Assembly (NCBI RefSeq): GCF_004302915.1
Contig: NZ_QQBI01000013.1
Span: 1-64,000, forward strand
From: Komagataeibacter xylinus
Lineage (GTDB): Bacteria; Pseudomonadota; Alphaproteobacteria; Acetobacterales; Acetobacteraceae
Direction: 5' to 3'
Length of the DNA stretch: 64,000 bases
Below are positions 29,415 to 38,533 of this stretch, piece after piece. Positions within the stretch are counted from its first letter, which is position 1, and each line of letters opens with the position of its first letter. A program made the translations under genes and the position numbers. The notes below the pieces were generated by a model, which was not told the origin of the DNA, did no database searches, and saw nothing but the letters and a program-made list of their open reading frames with translations.

Positions 29415-30092
29415 TCACGCCGGGCTATGCGCCCCGCTGCGCAGGGCCGCGATGGCGGCGCCGTAATCGGGCTGCCCGTAGACGGACGTACCCGCGACCA
29501 GCACGTCAGCGCCCGCGGCAACCGCCAGCGGGGCGGTTTCAGCGGTGATGCCGCCATCCACGCCAATGCGGATGTCGCGCCCGGTGGCATAGGCCATGCG
29601 GCGCAGGGTTTCGATCTTGCGGAGCTGGCTGGTCAGGAATTTCTGCCCGCCAAAACCGGGGTTGACGGTCATGACAAGAATCATGTCCACCAGGTCGAGC
29701 ACTTCGCCCACCGCCTCGGGCGGGGTGGCGGGGCAGATGGCAACACCCGGCTTGACCCCGTGGTCGCGCACATGCTGCAGCGAGCGGTGCGTGTGCGGCC
29801 CGGCCTCGACATGCAGGTGGATGTGGTCGGCCCCTGCCTTGGCAAACGCCTCGATATAGGGATCGACCGGCGCGATCATGAGATGCACGTCAAACGCGAG
29901 CCTCGATTTGGGGCGCAGGGCCTTGATCAGTTGCGGACCCATGGAGAGGTTGGGCACGAAATGCCCATCCATCACATCCAGATGCAGCCAGTCGGCGCCA
30001 GCGGTTTCAACCGCGGCGACTTCCTCCGCCGCGCGTGAGAAATCCGCAGCCAGCAGGCTCGGCGCGATAAGGGGGGTGTTCAGAGCAGCCAT
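29415..30092 (-). CDS. rpe: Ribulose-phosphate 3-epimerase
   Basis: 225 residues, TIM barrel, interconverts ribulose 5-phosphate and xylulose 5-phosphate in the pentose phosphate pathway, central in acetic acid bacteria that oxidise sugars by this route. Visible: IAPSLLAADFSRAAEE (about 8-23), the metal His in HLDVMDGHFVPNLSMGP (about 37-53), HLMIAPVDPYIEAFAKAGAD, MTVNPGFGGQKF (about 141-152) and the second Asp in IGVDGGITAETA. Downstream of rsmB in the same direction, 96 bases after it, and 37 bases before the heparinase-like gene. Confidence 0.97.
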   Translation of the reverse strand: MAALNTPLIAPSLLAADFSRAAEEVAAVETAGADWLHLDVMDGHFVPNLSMGPQLIKALRPKSRLAFDVHLMIAPVDPYIEAFAKAGADHIHLHVEAGPHTHRSLQHVRDHGVKPGVAICPATPPEAVGEVLDLVDMILVMTVNPGFGGQKFLTSQLRKIETLRRMAYATGRDIRIGVDGGITAETAPLAVAAGADVLVAGTSVYGQPDYGAAIAALRSGAHSPA

Positions 30093-30188
30093 GCCTGTTT
30101 TTTAACAGAAATCCCTGCCCGACGCCAACCTTTCATCACACCTCCCCCGGTAATGTGTCCATCTGCCCGAAGGGGGCGGCAGCCCCTC

Positions 30189-31523
30189 TCACCCCCGGCG
30201 GAAGCGCGCGGCAAAGAAGCCATCCATGCCGCCCCGGTCAGCCAGCATGCCCGGATGGGTGCGCAGCCAGCCCTCGGGCGTGCGGGCCTGCGGCAAAAAG
30301 GCCAGTTCCTCGGGCGTGAACGGATCGGGGACCAGCCCCATGGCCTGCGCCGCGCGGGCGCGCTGCTCGCCTTCCTCGGGCTGGAGGGAGCACACGGCAT
30401 AGACCAGGCGGCCACCGGGGCGCAGCATGTCGCGGGCTGCGGCGAGCAGGCGGTCCTGCCCTTCGGTCATGGTGGCGATGTCACGCGGGCGCTTGATCCA
30501 CATGGCATCGGGGTGGCGGCGGATGGTGCCGGTGGCCGAGCACGGGGCATCGAGCAGGATGGCATCGAGCGGGGCCTCGGGCTTCCAGGTGGCGGCATCG
30601 GCGTGGATCACCTTCACCGCCGCCAGCCCCAGCCGGGCGAGATTGGCGCGCAGGCGCTCGAGCCGCCTGCCTTCGCGCTCGATGGCGAACACCTCCGCCC
30701 CCGCGCAGGCCAGTTGCGCGGTCTTGCCGCCAGGTGCCGCGCACAGGTCGGCCACGCGCTCGCCTGCCGTCACGTTGAGCAGGCGCGCGGGCAGCGTTGC
30801 CGCCATGTCCTGCACCCAGAACGCGCCTTCGGCAAAGCCGGGCAGTTCGGCCACCTTGACCGTGCCTGCCGCGAAACGCACGCTGCCATTTGGCATCACC
30901 TCGCCACCGGGGGGGGCGTCACAGCCGGGCTTCACGGTCAGGTCCAGCGGCGGCTCGTGGCCCAGCGCGCTGGCGATGGGGCGGGCCAGCCTGCCCCAAG
31001 ACTGCCACAGCCACGCCGGCACATCGAGCCGGGGCTGGTCCAGCCCTTCCAGCGCCTCAACGCCGCCACCGGCCACCCGGCGCAGCACCGCATTGACCAG
31101 CCCTGCAAACGGCACCAGCCCCCGCCTGCGCGCCAGCGCCACCGAGGTGGCCACGGCGGCATGGGCGGGCGTGTCGAGGAACAGGAGCTGTGCCACGCCA
31201 ATGAGCAGCACCACGCGCACCGGCTCGGGCGGCTCGCGCTTGAGGAAGGGGGAAAGCACCTCGTTCGCGGTGCCCATATGGCGCAGCACGGTGGCGGCCA
31301 GCCGGTGGGCGGCGGCGCGGTCGCGCGGCTCGGCGGTGCGGGCGGCGGCGGAATGCTCGAGCGATGTATCGAGCATGCGGCGGTGCACGATCACCCCTTC
31401 AACGATATCGAAGGCAATGTCGCGCGTGGGGTCAGGGGCAACCTTGCCGCCGCGCCGGTCGGGGCGGCCCGCGCGATTACGGCGGGCATCGGGGCGGGAC
31501 GACGGGGACGGGGGAGACTTCAT
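30189..31523 (-). CDS. rsmB: 16S rRNA (cytosine(967)-C(5))-methyltransferase RsmB
   Basis: 444 residues. An N-terminal NusB-like RNA-binding domain (ARDIAFDIVEGVIVHRRMLD-type helices, about 30-170) precedes the SAM-dependent RsmB/NOP methyltransferase domain. Visible: DLCAAPGGKTAQLA (about 263-276), ILLDAPCSATGTIRRHPD (about 325-342, first catalytic Cys in the PC) and YAVCSLQPEEGE (about 385-396, second catalytic Cys). Modifies the small ribosomal subunit RNA. Heads the leftward rsmB-rpe-heparinase-GT4 run and is divergent from yggS. Confidence 0.93.
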   Translation of the reverse strand: MKSPPSPSSRPDARRNRAGRPDRRGGKVAPDPTRDIAFDIVEGVIVHRRMLDTSLEHSAAARTAEPRDRAAAHRLAATVLRHMGTANEVLSPFLKREPPEPVRVVLLIGVAQLLFLDTPAHAAVATSVALARRRGLVPFAGLVNAVLRRVAGGGVEALEGLDQPRLDVPAWLWQSWGRLARPIASALGHEPPLDLTVKPGCDAPPGGEVMPNGSVRFAAGTVKVAELPGFAEGAFWVQDMAATLPARLLNVTAGERVADLCAAPGGKTAQLACAGAEVFAIEREGRRLERLRANLARLGLAAVKVIHADAATWKPEAPLDAILLDAPCSATGTIRRHPDAMWIKRPRDIATMTEGQDRLLAAARDMLRPGGRLVYAVCSLQPEEGEQRARAAQAMGLVPDPFTPEELAFLPQARTPEGWLRTHPGMLADRGGMDGFFAARFRRG

Positions 31524-31610
31524 GTAATCCTGACCTGCAAATGCGGCACTTCACAACGCGACGGCGCCTTGGGGCTTGACCGGGCCGCTATTCATGCCAA
31601 GCCTAGGGCC

Positions 31611-32294
31611 ATGTCAACATCCGCATCCATAGCACAGGCCCTGAGCGGTATCCGCACCCGCATTGCAGCGAGTGCGCGCGAAGCAGGGCGCGACCCCTCC
31701 AGCGTAGGGCTGGTGGCGGTGTCGAAATTCCATCCGCAGTCCAGCGTCATCGCAGCGCTCGAGGCGGGCCAGCGCCTGTTTGGCGAGAACCGCGTGCAGG
31801 AGGCGGCAGCCAAATTCCCCCCGCTGCGCGAGCGTTTCCCCGACCTGAAGCTGCACATCATCGGCGGGTTGCAGACCAACAAGGCGCTTGAGGCAGTAAA
31901 AATCGCGGACATGATCGAAAGCCTCGACCGCCCTGCCCTGTCGGATGCGCTGGAACGGGCAGCGGATAAGGCAGGCCGGCTGCCGCAACTGCTGGTGCAG
32001 GTGAACACCGGCGATGAAAGCCAGAAATCGGGCGTGAGGCTGGAAGAGGCCGATGCCTTCATTACCGACAGCATGACCCGCTTCGGCCCTGCCGTGCGCG
32101 GGCTGATGTGCATTCCGCCGCATGATGCCGACCCCACACCGCATTTCCGCACGCTCGCAGGCATGGCGGCACGCCACGGACTGCCCGTGGTCTCGATGGG
32201 CATGTCGGCCGATTTCGAGGCGGCAATTGCCTGCGGGGCCACGCTGGTGCGGGTGGGCAGCGCCATTTTCGGGGCCCGTCCCGCCCACACCTGA
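31611..32294 (+). CDS. YggS-family pyridoxal phosphate homeostasis protein
   Basis: 227 residues, a single-domain alanine-racemase-like TIM barrel that binds PLP and buffers it; no enzyme activity is established for the family. The PLP lysine is in LVAVSKFHP (about residue 38), and GENRVQEAAAKF, LHIIGGLQTNK and LVQVNTGDESQKSGV follow, with MGMSADFEAAIACGATLVRVG at the phosphate site (quoted in part). The ATG at 31611 is used; the open frame extends far upstream, antisense to rsmB, and is not coding. Kup follows after 126 bases. Confidence 0.93.
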   Translation: MSTSASIAQALSGIRTRIAASAREAGRDPSSVGLVAVSKFHPQSSVIAALEAGQRLFGENRVQEAAAKFPPLRERFPDLKLHIIGGLQTNKALEAVKIADMIESLDRPALSDALERAADKAGRLPQLLVQVNTGDESQKSGVRLEEADAFITDSMTRFGPAVRGLMCIPPHDADPTPHFRTLAGMAARHGLPVVSMGMSADFEAAIACGATLVRVGSAIFGARPAHT

Positions 32295-32420
32295 ACGGGG
32301 CGGAATGGCACCCGAGCACACAGGGGCCTTGCTGCACATGGGGCGAGGCGGTAATGCGGAACTATCCGGTTGCGATGTGATGCCGGTTTTCAGTCTTCAT
32401 TGCCGCGGAGCCGTCACGAC

Positions 32421-34421
32421 ATGACGCAACCCACGGGGCCTGTTGCCCCCGGATCCTCAACGACGCCGGATGGCGGCGCACACCCCGCGCCTGCCGCACA
32501 GCAGGCCAGTGCCGCGCCCAAGATTACCGAATACGGCGCCGACCAGCACGAGCATGCCGCAAACCCGGTCGGCTTCGCCGCCCTGCTCAGCGTGCTCGGC
32601 GTGGTGTTTGGCGATATCGGCACAAGCCCGATCTACGCCCTGCGCTCGACCATCATGGTCGTATCGCAGCACCACAGGATCGAGCCGTGGGAAATACTGG
32701 GCGTTCTCAGCCTCATCATCTGGTCGCTGCTGCTGATCGTGACGGTTAAATACGTCATCCTGATCATGCGCGCCGACCATAATGGCGAGGGCGGGATCAT
32801 CTCGCTCATGTCGCTCGCCCAGCGCGTGGCACCGAGCAACCGCATGCGCATAGCCCTCGGCATGGTGGGAATCGGCGGCGCGTGCCTGTTCTTTGGCGAT
32901 GGCATGATCACGCCCGCCATTTCCGTGCTCTCGGCGGTGGAAGGCCTTGAGGTCAGTTTCCCCGCCGCCCATGACCTCGTCATTCCCATCGCACTCATGG
33001 TGCTGGTGGGGCTGTTCTCGGTGCAGTGCTACGGCACGGGCAAGGTAGGCACCATATTCGGCCCCATCATGCTGGTATGGTTCAGCCTGCTGGGCATATT
33101 GGGTGGGCTTGAAATCCTGCACCACCCCAAGGTGCTGCTGGCCATATCGCCCACCTATGCGGTGCAGTTCATCATCTATCACGGGTGGCTGTCGTTCATC
33201 GCCCTTGGCTCGGTGGTGCTGTCGGTTACGGGTGCGGAAGCGCTTTATGCCGACATGGGGCATTTCGGCCGCCAGCCCATCCGCTATGCGTGGCTGTTCT
33301 GCGTGCTGCCGTGCCTGGCGCTGAACTACCTGGGCCAGGGCGCGCTCATCATCTCCGAGCCCAAGGCGCTGGAAAACCCGTTCTTCCTGCTCGGCCCGCA
33401 CTGGATGCAGGTGCCGATGATCATCCTGTCAACCATGGCCACGGTCATTGCCAGCCAGGCGGGCATCTCGGGCGGGTTCTCGCTGTGCCGCCAGATCATC
33501 CAGCTTGGCTACCTGCCGCGCCTGCGCGTGACCCACACCAATGCGGAGGAAGAGGGCCAGATCTACCTGCCCGAGTTCAACCGCTTCCTCATGGTGGGCG
33601 CGCTGCTGCTGGTGCTGGCCTTCCGCAGTTCCGATGCGCTGGCCTCGGCCTACGGCATTGCGGTGACGGGCACGTTCATGTGCACCTGCGTGCTGGCCAT
33701 GGTGGTGTTCCGCAGGCTGTATCACTGGTCGCGGCCTGCGGCGATTGCCACATTCGGCGGTTTCTTCCTGCTTGATACGACGTTCTTTGCGTCGAACGCG
33801 CTCAAGATCCCGCAGGGCGGCTGGGTGCCGGTGCTGCTGGGCGTGGTGCTGACGCTGATGATGACGACCTGGAAAAAGGGCCGCCAGCTCATCATGAACC
33901 GGCAGAAGCAGGACAGCATGCCGATGAACTCGTTCCTGGCCCGCCTGCCGCAGTCACGCATCATCCGCGTGCCGGGCACCGCCGTTTACATGACCGGCAA
34001 CCCCGATTTCGTGCCCGCCTGCCTGCTGCACAACCTCAAGCACAACAAGGTGCTGCACGACCACGTGCTGTTCGTGACCGTGCAGACGCTCGACCAGCCC
34101 GAGGCCGATCATGGCCACCGCGTGGCGTTGCAGGAACTTGCCCCCGACATCTACCGCATCATCCTGCGCTACGGCTTCATGGAAATGCCCAACCTGCCCC
34201 GCGCGCTGGAAGACCTGAAGGCGAGCGGGCTGGACTTTGATGCGCTGCAGGCCTCCTACTTCACCAGCCGCGAGCTGCTGGTGCGCTCGTCGGTGCCCAA
34301 GCTCTCGCGCTGGCGCATGTCGCTGTTCCTGTTCATGGCGCGCAATGCGACGCCGGCCACCGAGTTCTTCCGCATTCCGCCCGACCGCGTGGTGGAACTG
34401 GGCGTGCGACTGGGGATCTGA
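32421..34421 (+). CDS. kup: Kup-family potassium uptake protein
   Basis: 666 residues, inner-membrane K+/H+ symporter of the KUP/HAK family. The N-terminal ~45 residues are Pro/Ala-rich, then [15 protein letters not shown] (about 61-75) begins the conserved region, followed by [19 protein letters not shown] and twelve predicted membrane segments (for example [13 protein letters not shown]-like and [16 protein letters not shown]). A ~150-residue cytoplasmic domain ([21 protein letters not shown]) ends the protein. Potassium uptake supports pH and osmotic balance. ATG at 32421 follows a GGAG at 32407-32410. Confidence 0.94.
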   Translation: MTQPTGPVAPGSSTTPDGGAHPAPAAQQASAAPKITEYGADQHEHAANPVGFAALLSVLGVVFGDIGTSPIYALRSTIMVVSQHHRIEPWEILGVLSLIIWSLLLIVTVKYVILIMRADHNGEGGIISLMSLAQRVAPSNRMRIALGMVGIGGACLFFGDGMITPAISVLSAVEGLEVSFPAAHDLVIPIALMVLVGLFSVQCYGTGKVGTIFGPIMLVWFSLLGILGGLEILHHPKVLLAISPTYAVQFIIYHGWLSFIALGSVVLSVTGAEALYADMGHFGRQPIRYAWLFCVLPCLALNYLGQGALIISEPKALENPFFLLGPHWMQVPMIILSTMATVIASQAGISGGFSLCRQIIQLGYLPRLRVTHTNAEEEGQIYLPEFNRFLMVGALLLVLAFRSSDALASAYGIAVTGTFMCTCVLAMVVFRRLYHWSRPAAIATFGGFFLLDTTFFASNALKIPQGGWVPVLLGVVLTLMMTTWKKGRQLIMNRQKQDSMPMNSFLARLPQSRIIRVPGTAVYMTGNPDFVPACLLHNLKHNKVLHDHVLFVTVQTLDQPEADHGHRVALQELAPDIYRIILRYGFMEMPNLPRALEDLKASGLDFDALQASYFTSRELLVRSSVPKLSRWRMSLFLFMARNATPATEFFRIPPDRVVELGVRLGI

Positions 34422-34436
34422 CGGTCCTGAACAGGA

Positions 34437-34521
34437 TAAACGTTTTCAGGTGCCGCCTTTTTTCAAAAAAGGCGGCATTCTTTTTGAAGCTTTTTGGGAA
34501 AAAGCTTCACCAAAAACTTCT
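34437..34521. repeat. Double-hairpin intergenic repeat, copy 6
   Basis: Orientation of copies 2 and 5: GCCGCCTTTTTTCAAAAAAGGCGG hairpin (34453-34476), then GAAGCTTTTTGGGAAAAAGCTTC, ending CACCAAAAACTTC. Here it lies between codirectional kup and hemW, so a simple one-way terminator role is possible but the flanks are not convergent. Confidence 0.85.
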
Positions 34522-34575
34522 GATGGTTTGCAAGGAGTTGCCTTGGCAGGTTTTTCACACAAACCCGCATCCGAC

Positions 34576-35748
34576 ATGAGCGAGCCACTGGCGCTGTATG
34601 TGCACTGGCCGTTCTGCCTGTCCAAATGTCCGTACTGCGATTTCAACAGCCATGTGCGCGATGAAATTCCCCGCGCCCGCTTTGGTCGCGCGCTCAGGCG
34701 CGAACTCGCGCATGAAGCAGCCCTGATGGGCGACACGCCTGACGAGCGTCCGACCATCAGTTCCATCTTTTTTGGCGGCGGCACGCCATCGCTCATGGCG
34801 CCCGAGACGGTGGCAGGGCTGATTGCCGATGCCCGCGCCGCGTTCGGCTTTACCGACACTGTGGAAATCACGCTCGAAGCCAACCCGACAAGCGTGGAGA
34901 CCGGCCTGCTGCGCGCCTTCCGCGAGGCCGGGGTCAACCGTATTTCAATGGGTATCCAGAGCCTTGAGCCCGCGGCCCTGCGCTTTCTGGGCCGCGAGCA
35001 TGACGCGCCGCAGGCCATTACAGCCCTCGAGACCGCGCGCAAATTGTTCGACCGCATCTCGTTCGACCTGATCTACGCCCGGCCGGACCAGACCGAAGCC
35101 GCATGGCGCAGCGAGCTTGAAGCCGCCCTGGCGTTGGTGTCCGATCACCTCTCGCTCTATCAGCTCACCATCGAGCCGGGCACGAAATTCGAGGGGCTGT
35201 ACCGCCAGGGCCGCTTCCGCCTGCCTGAAGGCGATGACGCGGCAAGGCTGTATGAACTGACCGCCGAGGTCGCGGCCCGCCACGGCCTGCAGGGCTACGA
35301 GATCTCGAACTACGCCCGCCCTGGCGCCGAGAGCCGCCATAACCTGACCTACTGGCGCTATGGCGACTATCTGGGAATCGGCCCCGGCGCCCATGGGCGG
35401 CTGACCCGCAATGGCGTGACCTGCGCCACCCGCCGCCACCGCGCGCCCGAGCCATGGGCCGAGCGCGTGGAGCGCACCGGCACCGGCGCCCACCCTGACG
35501 AGCGGCTCGATAACCGCGACCGCGCGCGTGAAATGCTGCTGATGGGCCTGCGCCTGCGCGAGGGCATCGACACCGCCCGCTTTGCCCGGCGCACCGGCAT
35601 GGCTGTGGTTGACGCGCTTGATGCCGATATCCTGAACATGGCGACCGATGAGGGCTACGTGGTGCTCGACCCCGCAGGCCAGCGCCTGCACGCCACCGAT
35701 GCAGGCCGCCTGCGGCTGGAAAGCCTGCTGGCCGCGCTGGTGCTTTGA
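34576..35748 (+). CDS. hemW: Radical SAM heme chaperone HemW
   Basis: 390 residues. Radical SAM cluster ligands Cys14, Cys18 and Cys21 in the CLSKCPYC motif (C-x3-C-x2-C) and the FGGGTPSLM segment match HemW (often annotated as coproporphyrinogen III oxidase). HemW lacks the fourth Cys of true HemN and binds and inserts heme. The C-terminal HemN_C-like domain follows LLMGLRLREGIDTARFARR. ATG at 34576 gives the expected short N-terminus before the YVHWPF strand. Downstream of kup and the repeat, upstream of a secreted nucleoside hydrolase with 24 bases between. Confidence 0.91.
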   Translation: MSEPLALYVHWPFCLSKCPYCDFNSHVRDEIPRARFGRALRRELAHEAALMGDTPDERPTISSIFFGGGTPSLMAPETVAGLIADARAAFGFTDTVEITLEANPTSVETGLLRAFREAGVNRISMGIQSLEPAALRFLGREHDAPQAITALETARKLFDRISFDLIYARPDQTEAAWRSELEAALALVSDHLSLYQLTIEPGTKFEGLYRQGRFRLPEGDDAARLYELTAEVAARHGLQGYEISNYARPGAESRHNLTYWRYGDYLGIGPGAHGRLTRNGVTCATRRHRAPEPWAERVERTGTGAHPDERLDNRDRAREMLLMGLRLREGIDTARFARRTGMAVVDALDADILNMATDEGYVVLDPAGQRLHATDAGRLRLESLLAALVL

Positions 35749-35772
35749 GGCATTAGGCCATACGATAGGGCC

Positions 35773-36915
35773 ATGCATTCAGGGCAGGGAGATTACTGCG
35801 TGTTGTCATCCATCCTTTCACGGTCCACCCGCCTCGCCGCCACCGCCGCGGCCCTTGCCTTCATGGCCGTGCCCGCCATGGCGGCCCCCGCCACGGGTGG
35901 CCCGGAACTGGTCATCGAGGATAACGACTTCCTCGGCCCGGGCGGGTCGGACCAGCTTTCCACCATTCCGCTGCTGTTCAACCCCCATGTGCGCGTGCTG
36001 GGCTTTACGGTGGTGAGTGGCGACGGGTGGGAAAACGCGGAATCCGCCCATCTGCGCCGCCTGCTTGAAATCATTGGCAAGACCGACGTGCCGGTGGCCG
36101 ATGGCGCGGTTTACCCGCTGGTCAACACGCGTGCCGAAATGCGCCTGCATGAGCAGCAGTACGGCGCCATTCCGTGGAAGGGTGCGTGGGGCGGCATTGG
36201 GTCCATCGATACCGCCCCCGATGTGCAGCCCGCCATCGGAACCATGAAGGAAGGCGCACCGCACACGCCGCCCGCAAAACAGGACGCCGTGCAGTTCCTG
36301 ATCGAGCAGGTGCATGCCCACCCGCATGAAGTCACGATCGTGGCGGCAGGCCCGCTGACCAACCTCGCGCTTGCCATCCGCCAGGACCCCACCTTTGCCG
36401 AGACGGCGAAACAGCTCATCTTCATGGGCGGCATGCTTGATACCAGCATGATGTCGATTACCGGCAACGCGGATTTCGCCTCTGACTTCAACATGATCTT
36501 CGACCCCGAGGCCGCCCACATCACGCTGACCGCGCCGTGGAAGGCGATTACGGTGGTGGGCAGCGTGTCGAACGACCTCATGCTCTCACGCGAATATCTC
36601 GGCCAGATCACCAGCAGAAAGACGCCGCTCACCACCTATATCGGCAGCTATTACGACCCGCTGCCCATGTGGGATGAAATAACCACCGCCATCGCCGCCG
36701 ACCCCACGCTGGTCACCTCCGCCGTCGATGCCCGCATGGATATCGACACCAGTCGTGGCCCGCATTACGGCCATGCCTTTGTGGTGCCCGAGGCCCTTGC
36801 CCCCAAAGGCAGCCCCATGCGGGTGATGCATATCGTGCGCAGCATTGATGAAAAGCGCTTCCGCGAGACCTTCGCGCACGAGGCGCAGGCTGATTCCGCG
36901 ACCCCGGCGCGGTAA
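35773..36915 (+). CDS. Secreted nucleoside hydrolase family protein
   Basis: 380 residues with a signal peptide (VLSSILSRSTRLAATAAALAF...VPAMA, cleavage near 38). The inosine/uridine nucleoside hydrolase domain starts IEDNDFLGPGGSD (48-60), replacing the classic DTDPGIDD calcium motif; the pattern matches the secreted subfamily that begins DND. Other landmarks: VLGFTVVSGDGW, VPVADGAVYPLVNTR, IVAAGPLTNLALA and FMGGMLDT. It probably hydrolyses the N-glycosidic bond of nucleosides or related compounds outside the cytoplasm; calcium binding by the variant loop is not established. The DUF1489 gene follows nine bases later. Confidence 0.82.
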   Translation: MHSGQGDYCVLSSILSRSTRLAATAAALAFMAVPAMAAPATGGPELVIEDNDFLGPGGSDQLSTIPLLFNPHVRVLGFTVVSGDGWENAESAHLRRLLEIIGKTDVPVADGAVYPLVNTRAEMRLHEQQYGAIPWKGAWGGIGSIDTAPDVQPAIGTMKEGAPHTPPAKQDAVQFLIEQVHAHPHEVTIVAAGPLTNLALAIRQDPTFAETAKQLIFMGGMLDTSMMSITGNADFASDFNMIFDPEAAHITLTAPWKAITVVGSVSNDLMLSREYLGQITSRKTPLTTYIGSYYDPLPMWDEITTAIAADPTLVTSAVDARMDIDTSRGPHYGHAFVVPEALAPKGSPMRVMHIVRSIDEKRFRETFAHEAQADSATPAR

Positions 36916-36924
36916 GGGGCGGGC

Positions 36925-37368
36925 ATGCTGCACATGGTCAAGCTGGCGGTGGGCGTCCATTCCCTTGAGGATCTCGCCGCCCGCCAGTCGCTCCAGACCC
37001 CGCCGGTCGATGACCTTGATGGCACCAGCCCCTCGGGGCAGCCATGGTTCCGCACGCGCATGTATCCACGCCGGGCGGCGGAAATACTGGATGGCGGGTC
37101 GATCTACCGCGTAATTGCCGGGCGCATCCTGTGCCGCCAGCGCATTACCGCCATCGAACCCGACACGCGCGAGGATGGCGTGGCCTGCGCACGAGTGGTC
37201 ATGGCGCCCGAGATCATTCCCGTCAGCCCGCGTGCCATGCGTGCCTTTCAGGGCTGGCGTTACCTCAAGCCCGCAGACGCGCCACCCGACCTTCTGGCAA
37301 ACAGCCATGCGGGCGACATCCTGCCCGAAGCCCTACGCAACGAACTGGCGGAACTGTGCCTGATCTGA
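36925..37368 (+). CDS. DUF1489 family protein
   Basis: 147 residues. Matches DUF1489 by HMVKLAVGVHSLEDL, TRMYPRRAAEILDGGSIYRV, GRILCRQRITAIE and MRAFQGWRYLKPADAP. Function unknown; a widespread, compact cytoplasmic protein of alphaproteobacteria that is usually near-universal and single-copy, often taken as a housekeeping gene. The ATG is preceded by AGGGG at 36914-36917. Lies between the nucleoside hydrolase and the transglycosylase genes, all codirectional. Confidence 0.87.
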   Translation: MLHMVKLAVGVHSLEDLAARQSLQTPPVDDLDGTSPSGQPWFRTRMYPRRAAEILDGGSIYRVIAGRILCRQRITAIEPDTREDGVACARVVMAPEIIPVSPRAMRAFQGWRYLKPADAPPDLLANSHAGDILPEALRNELAELCLI

Positions 37369-37400
37369 ACATGCTCCCTGCACCTCCCTCCCTGCGGGAC

Positions 37401-38462
37401 ATGACGCGCCTGTTTCTCGTAGCCATTGCAGGCCTCGGGCTTGCCGCCTGCGCCACGTCATCGGGCGGGGGCGGCAGCCACAGCCATGCCAGCTACAACA
37501 GTTACTACAAGGGCAAGGCCGCCTACCGGCCGCCCGGGCCCGCAACCGACCCGTGGCAGCCCTATATTGCCGATGCCTCGGCCCGCTTTGCCGTGCCGCA
37601 GGAATGGATTCGCGCCGTGATCCAGAAAGAATCGGGCGGGCATGAATATATCGATGGCCACCTCACGCGCTCGGCCAGCGGGGCAATCGGGCTGATGCAG
37701 CTCATGCCCCCCACCTATGCCGACATGCAGCGCCGCAACCACCTCGGCTCCGACCCGTATGACCCGCACAACAACATCCTGGCCGGCACGGCCTATATCC
37801 GCATCCTGTACGGACTGTATGGCGCGCCGGGCTTCCTTGCCGCCTACAACGCGGGCACGGAGCGGCTGAACGATTACCTTGAAAATGGCCGCCCGCTACC
37901 CAGCCAGACGGTTCGCTACCTGCGCATCATCACCCCCAACCTTGGCAATGAAGTGGCGCTGAGCGGGCCGCTGGCGGTTTATGGCGCCTCCAGCCAGCGG
38001 GTTACGTCCACGCCGGTGCCGCTGGGCAATGGCACCACCATCCAGCCCGACCATACCTATGTGCAGTACGCAACGCTTAACCCGCCCGCCCCCGTGCAGC
38101 ACCGCACCGCCTGCATGCATGATGCCAACCTTGCCTATGACCCCACGAGTGCCGCCTGCCACACCGATGCCCGCACGGCTGCCGCCGCCGCGCCCAGTGC
38201 TGGTGCCGGATATGGGGCGTGGATGGTGCAGGTGGGTGCGTTTTCGGCGGAGGGGCAGGCCCGTTTTGCCAACTCCATGGCGCGGCAGGGTGATTTCGCG
38301 GCCCTTCAGGGCGCGCGCAGCCTGGTCATTCCGGTCAGGCGGCCTGCGGGCATGATCTATCGCGCCCGCCTGGCCGGGCTTTCGCAGGCTGCCGCGACAC
38401 AGGCCTGCGCCACGCTGAAGGACCAGGGCCTGCCCTGCACCGTCATCCGGCCCGGACAGTAA
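37401..38462 (+). CDS. Lytic transglycosylase lipoprotein with SPOR domain
   Basis: 353 residues. A short lipoprotein signal with lipobox GLAAC (Cys17) anchors it in the outer membrane. The SLT domain includes WIRAVIQKESGGHEY (catalytic Glu77), GAIGLMQLMPPTYADM, NNILAGTAYI and FLAAYNAG (about 60-170). A Ser/Pro/Ala-rich linker follows, and the C-terminal SPOR domain (WMVQVGAFSAEGQARF, about 273-353) binds denuded peptidoglycan glycans at division sites. Cleaves peptidoglycan with formation of 1,6-anhydromuramic ends. An ATG at 37371 is also possible; both give plausible lipoprotein signals. Confidence 0.88.
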   Translation: MTRLFLVAIAGLGLAACATSSGGGGSHSHASYNSYYKGKAAYRPPGPATDPWQPYIADASARFAVPQEWIRAVIQKESGGHEYIDGHLTRSASGAIGLMQLMPPTYADMQRRNHLGSDPYDPHNNILAGTAYIRILYGLYGAPGFLAAYNAGTERLNDYLENGRPLPSQTVRYLRIITPNLGNEVALSGPLAVYGASSQRVTSTPVPLGNGTTIQPDHTYVQYATLNPPAPVQHRTACMHDANLAYDPTSAACHTDARTAAAAAPSAGAGYGAWMVQVGAFSAEGQARFANSMARQGDFAALQGARSLVIPVRRPAGMIYRARLAGLSQAAATQACATLKDQGLPCTVIRPGQ

Positions 38463-38471
38463 CGGGCTGAT

Positions 38472-38524
38472 AAAAGTTCCTGGCGAAGCCTTTTTCAAAA
38501 AGGGGGCACCCGAAAACTTTTATC
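38472..38524. repeat. Truncated double-hairpin repeat, copy 7
   Basis: About 53 bases, missing the middle: the arms ATAAAAGTTCCTGGCG and CACCCGAAAACTTTTAT remain, with a single hairpin GCCTTTTTCAAAAAGGGGGC between. It looks like an internal deletion joining the first hairpin's left part to the second hairpin's right part. Between the convergent transglycosylase and GH3 genes. Confidence 0.75.
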
Positions 38525-38533
38525 CGTCAGGGC

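Noticed and set aside
30153-31610. Long N-terminal extension of YggS antisense to rsmB
   Set aside because: The extension is entirely opposite the rsmB coding sequence and lacks family similarity; the normal YggS start is at 31611.
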